64,000 nt of DNA, taken from FEN-1219 sp039933105 (GTDB taxonomy: Bacteria; Pseudomonadota; Gammaproteobacteria; Steroidobacterales; Rariloculaceae). The notes below the pieces were generated by a model that searched no databases, was not told where the DNA came from, and was given only the letters and a program-made list of their open reading frames with translations. Below, in pieces: positions 62,970 through 64,000 of this stretch (positions within the stretch are counted from its first letter, which is position 1; every line of letters begins with the position of its first letter). A program made the position numbers and the translations under genes. The stretch lies in assembly GCA_039933105.1 (NCBI GenBank), contig JBDTOT010000023.1:1-64000 (forward strand). The letters are read 5' to 3'.

Positions 62970-64000
62970 TCAATCGAACGATAACGTGAAACGGAACGAT
63001 ATCAGGCGTTCGGGAATCAGGCTCGTGTCTTCTGGATCCACATCCTGGAACCGAAAACGACGATCCATCAAATTGTCTGCGTTGAGAGACAGAAGCCCGC
63101 GGCGATTCGGCAAACGATAGCCGACGAACGCGTCGAGTAGCCAGAAGCGATCCGCACCCGCCTCCAAGGCGCCTGGTACCGGCGTGTTCGCGACGAATGT
63201 GCCGTGTTCTTTAATATGGGATGTCCTGAAGCCCAACGTCAGACCGGTGGGGGAAAAATAGCGTAGTTCTAGCGGCAGGCGCTCGATCGTCAGCCCCGTG
63301 TAGTTGAACAGCGGCATTCCGTTCGCCGGCACGGTACTCGTATACCGGCCATGCTCGAGTGTGGCGCTGAAACCCAGCCGGTCGTGCGGCGTCCAGTAGA
63401 AATACGCCCGTTGCGTCCGCTCCCCGAGCGTGACGCCTTGGATTTGCAGTTCCGGGGGGGCGGTGGAATCGAGGATGCTCGTATCGGTATCGCGATGAGA
63501 AGCTTCCAACCCGGCATACATCCGGTCGGATAATGCGTGATCGACCGCGAGGCCGGTGAGGGCTGAATGATCGGCCGCGCCCCCGAACAAGAGTTGACTG
63601 AACCCCGCGACTTGTATCGGCTCCAGTCGCGGTTGCGGATTCAATCGCGACGTCGTCAGAGAGCCCGACAACGAGCGAAACGTGGCTGCCCGCACAGTGG
63701 TGTGGCTCGTGGGGCGCCACGCAATACCCAGTTTTGGGTTCGTAGCGTGGTCTGTGAGCAACTCCGTGCTGATGCGTTCCCACGCCGCGCCCGCCGTGAT
63801 CGTCACCGAGGGTGCAGGGTCGACGAGCACGTACGCATAGACATCGGTTTGCGATAGGCGGTCGTCCGTTGCGGATACGATCGGTGGGTTGCCCGGGAAG
63901 ACGAAACGCGTTTCGGTGTCGTCCTGGCGGGTTCCTTGCGCAAGCCCCGTCAAAAGGCGGACAGCGCCCATTTGGTGAATCAGCTGGACGCCGAGCGCTG
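62970..64000 (-). CDS. outer-membrane beta-barrel (TonB-dependent receptor-like), C-terminal part
   Basis: The frame is open to the window edge; about 343 residues are visible. They alternate polar and aromatic residues as in beta strands, with turns such as F-N-Y-T-G-L. The chain ends in a beta-barrel signal (S-F-R-F-T-L-S-F-D), and L-L-S-L-N-A-D-N-L-M-D-R-R-F-R is typical of TonB-dependent receptors. The plug and N-terminus lie outside. The ligand is not visible. Confidence 0.8.
   Translation of the reverse strand, partial: ALGVQLIHQMGAVRLLTGLAQGTRQDDTETRFVFPGNPPIVSATDDRLSQTDVYAYVLVDPAPSVTITAGAAWERISTELLTDHATNPKLGIAWRPTSHTTVRAATFRSLSGSLTTSRLNPQPRLEPIQVAGFSQLLFGGAADHSALTGLAVDHALSDRMYAGLEASHRDTDTSILDSTAPPELQIQGVTLGERTQRAYFYWTPHDRLGFSATLEHGRYTSTVPANGMPLFNYTGLTIERLPLELRYFSPTGLTLGFRTSHIKEHGTFVANTPVPGALEAGADRFWLLDAFVGYRLPNRRGLLSLNADNLMDRRFRFQDVDPEDTSLIPERLISFRFTLSFD

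Noticed and set aside
1..64000. Prophage, transposon, CRISPR or tRNA
   Set aside because: No integrase, transposase, terminal repeats, regular spaced repeats or cloverleaf-like sequence was noticed. Gaps between genes are too short for most of these.

Overview
The window is a densely coded stretch of high-GC chromosome with 62 CDS calls. It has no RNA genes, no insertion sequences, no CRISPR array, and no gene-free stretch longer than about 300 bases. The housekeeping genes (fused RlmKL, RlmJ, TatC, RecQ, peptide deformylase, PrpB/PrpD) point to a gammaproteobacterium. The many secreted PQQ enzymes, DUF1592/DUF1552 proteins and DUF6152 proteins resemble uncultured Steroidobacteraceae-like lineages. 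That placement is inference from gene content only.

Layout. 1-6757: the tail of a cytochrome c, a Tat-exported degenerate metallo-beta-lactamase-fold protein, and a tight operon of a DUF1592-type dihaem lipoprotein, a DUF1552 protein and a periplasmic ankyrin protein. 6777-16217: membrane, VOC, orphan nuclease and large membrane proteins, then rlmKL, tatC, an FMN reductase and a second, intact MBL protein. 16295-21286: DUF4159, Tat-type aldo/keto reductase-like, cupin, DsbA/FrnE, LemA and two TPM-domain genes. 21305-26061: S46 peptidase and ModA-like gene divergent from recQ. 26132-34446: a secreted-protein island with DUF6152 genes, their partner family, a PQQ dehydrogenase and an MFS pump. 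34451-46020: catabolic and transport genes (BKACE, AtoE, prpD-prpB), rlmJ, an ExeA-like ATPase, def and a cytochrome c. 46061-59366: M13 peptidase, more DUF6152/partner pairs, a second PQQ enzyme, a Tat-exported MmgE/PrpD protein, a MetE-like protein, a solute-binding protein, and an exported ThDP enzyme followed by cytochrome c. 59485-64000: GAF-GGDEF protein, hybrid histidine kinase, MarR regulator and the C-terminal part of an outer-membrane receptor.

How the genes may work together. The dominant theme is the periplasm: PQQ dehydrogenases, four haem-c proteins, six Tat-type signal peptides with a lone tatC in the same window, and six DUF6152 proteins. Each DUF6152 protein is predicted to be cleaved so that the mature chain begins His-His-Ser, with another invariant His (in N/S-Pro-His) at mature position 28 or 29. 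Four of the six are paired or overlapping with a second secreted family that has two invariant cysteines, and in one gene (32136-33191) the two families are fused. This two-component secreted module, possibly metal binding and associated with periplasmic oxidation, is my best candidate for an undescribed system. The exported ThDP enzyme plus cytochrome c operon is the second.
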